A stretch of DNA of 6,353 nt from Bordetella parapertussis (GTDB lineage: Bacteria > Pseudomonadota > Gammaproteobacteria > Burkholderiales > Burkholderiaceae_C). Within the stretch, counting starts at the first letter, position 1. Every line of letters starts with the position of its first letter. Shown piece by piece: positions 6,070 through 6,353 of this stretch. The stretch spans positions 1-6,353 of the forward strand of contig CAMCTC010000184.1 in the NCBI GenBank assembly GCA_945878355.1. The letters are read 5' to 3'. The position numbers and the translations under genes were made by a program. The notes beneath the pieces are model-generated. The model was not told where the DNA came from. It was given only the letters and a program-made list of their open reading frames with translations, and searched no databases.

Positions 6070-6353
6070 CTATCGACACAGCACGCTGGCGAAGTCCTTG
6101 CGCAGCGGGTATAGCCAGATGTCCTTGATGGGGATGATCTGGTGGTGGACGGTGGACTTCTTGCCGCGACCTGTGGTCTGACCGACATGGGTCCAGTTGG
6201 CGGCCTTGTAGCAGGTTCCGCGATGGCGCGGGGACTCCACAAAGGTTTCGAACAGGACCGGGCGGTAGCCGTATCGCTGTTGCCAATCGACGGGCAACTG
6301 GCGTGCGATCCGAGACAGAATTTTCGACGCGAGTCCTTTGGACTGGACCCAGG
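6070..6353 (-). CDS. DUF4338/DruA-family protein, C-terminal part (5' end beyond window)
   Basis: The minus-strand frame is open from the right edge to a TAG at 6070-6072, giving 94 residues that begin WVQSKGLASKILSRIARQLP and include DWQQRYGYRPVLFETFVE, GTCYKAANWTHVGQTTGRG and IKDIWLYPLRKDF. The R-x-L-P-x-D-W spacing, the YGYRPVL-ETF block, G-T-C-Y-x-A-A-N-W-x-x-V-G-x-T-x-G-R-G and the D-I-W-L-Y-P-L ending are the signature of the DUF4338 family (PF14236), which includes DruA of the Druantia anti-phage system. The family is about 280-300 aa, so roughly a third is visible. An internal TTG/ATG-type start is unlikely because homology continues to the edge. druB-druE would have to lie outside; nothing downstream here resembles them, and many family members are solitary and found among IS elements. 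The biochemical role is not established. Confidence 0.82.
   Translation of the reverse strand, partial: WVQSKGLASKILSRIARQLPVDWQQRYGYRPVLFETFVESPRHRGTCYKAANWTHVGQTTGRGKKSTVHHQIIPIKDIWLYPLRKDFASVLCR

Noticed and set aside
5766..6286. Minus-strand frames of 158 and 119 codons overlapping the DruA-family gene
   Set aside because: They are out-of-frame shadows of the DUF4338 coding sequence running on into non-coding sequence.
1..6353. CRISPR array, tRNA or rRNA genes
   Set aside because: No regularly spaced palindromic repeats with unique spacers and no tRNA or rRNA signature sequences were seen; the only short tandem repeats are the degenerate units at 5675-5742.

Overview
This GC-rich window looks like a betaproteobacterial (probably Burkholderiales) chromosome or large replicon. 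The support is strong GC bias at third codon positions, a TAXI-type TRAP transporter of a kind common in that group, and several IS remnants. The organism is inferred from gene style only. Every gene I can support lies on the minus strand, so the biological order runs from high to low coordinates.

Layout from right to left. 6353-6070: the C-terminal ~94 residues of a DUF4338/DruA-family protein, cut by the window edge. 6069-5645: about 425 bases with no convincing gene, including three ~23-bp degenerate direct repeats (5675-5742) that resemble the end of an IS21-type element whose transposase genes are gone. 5640-5431: a headless 3' remnant of comM (YifB, Mg-chelatase-like AAA+ ATPase), with homology starting near 5622. 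5248-4076: a TAXI-family periplasmic solute-binding protein with a twin-arginine-like signal peptide and a good Shine-Dalgarno. 4066-4044: a perfect 10-bp stem-loop just after its stop codon. 3961-1913: the cognate fused TRAP permease (682 aa, DctQ-like and DctM-like parts in one chain). 1912-1348: a gene-free stretch with a very strong 26-bp hairpin (1716-1809) and a second, RNA-like nested fold near 1537-1600. 1347-284: an IS256-family transposase broken twice, by a one-base frameshift near 1026 and by loss of its C-terminus at about 284. 283-1: no gene recognised.

The only intact functional unit is the two-gene TAXI-TRAP operon. The binding protein captures a small carboxylate-like solute in the periplasm and the permease imports it using an ion gradient. 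The substrate cannot be read from the sequence. Both flanks carry mobile-element debris (IS256 remnant on one side; comM truncation, IS21-like end and DruA-family fragment on the other), so the operon sits in a recombined, accessory-looking region. I see no complete new defence or mobile system. The items most worth following up are the DruA-family protein that continues past the right edge, the large hairpin downstream of the transporter, and the truncated comM junction.
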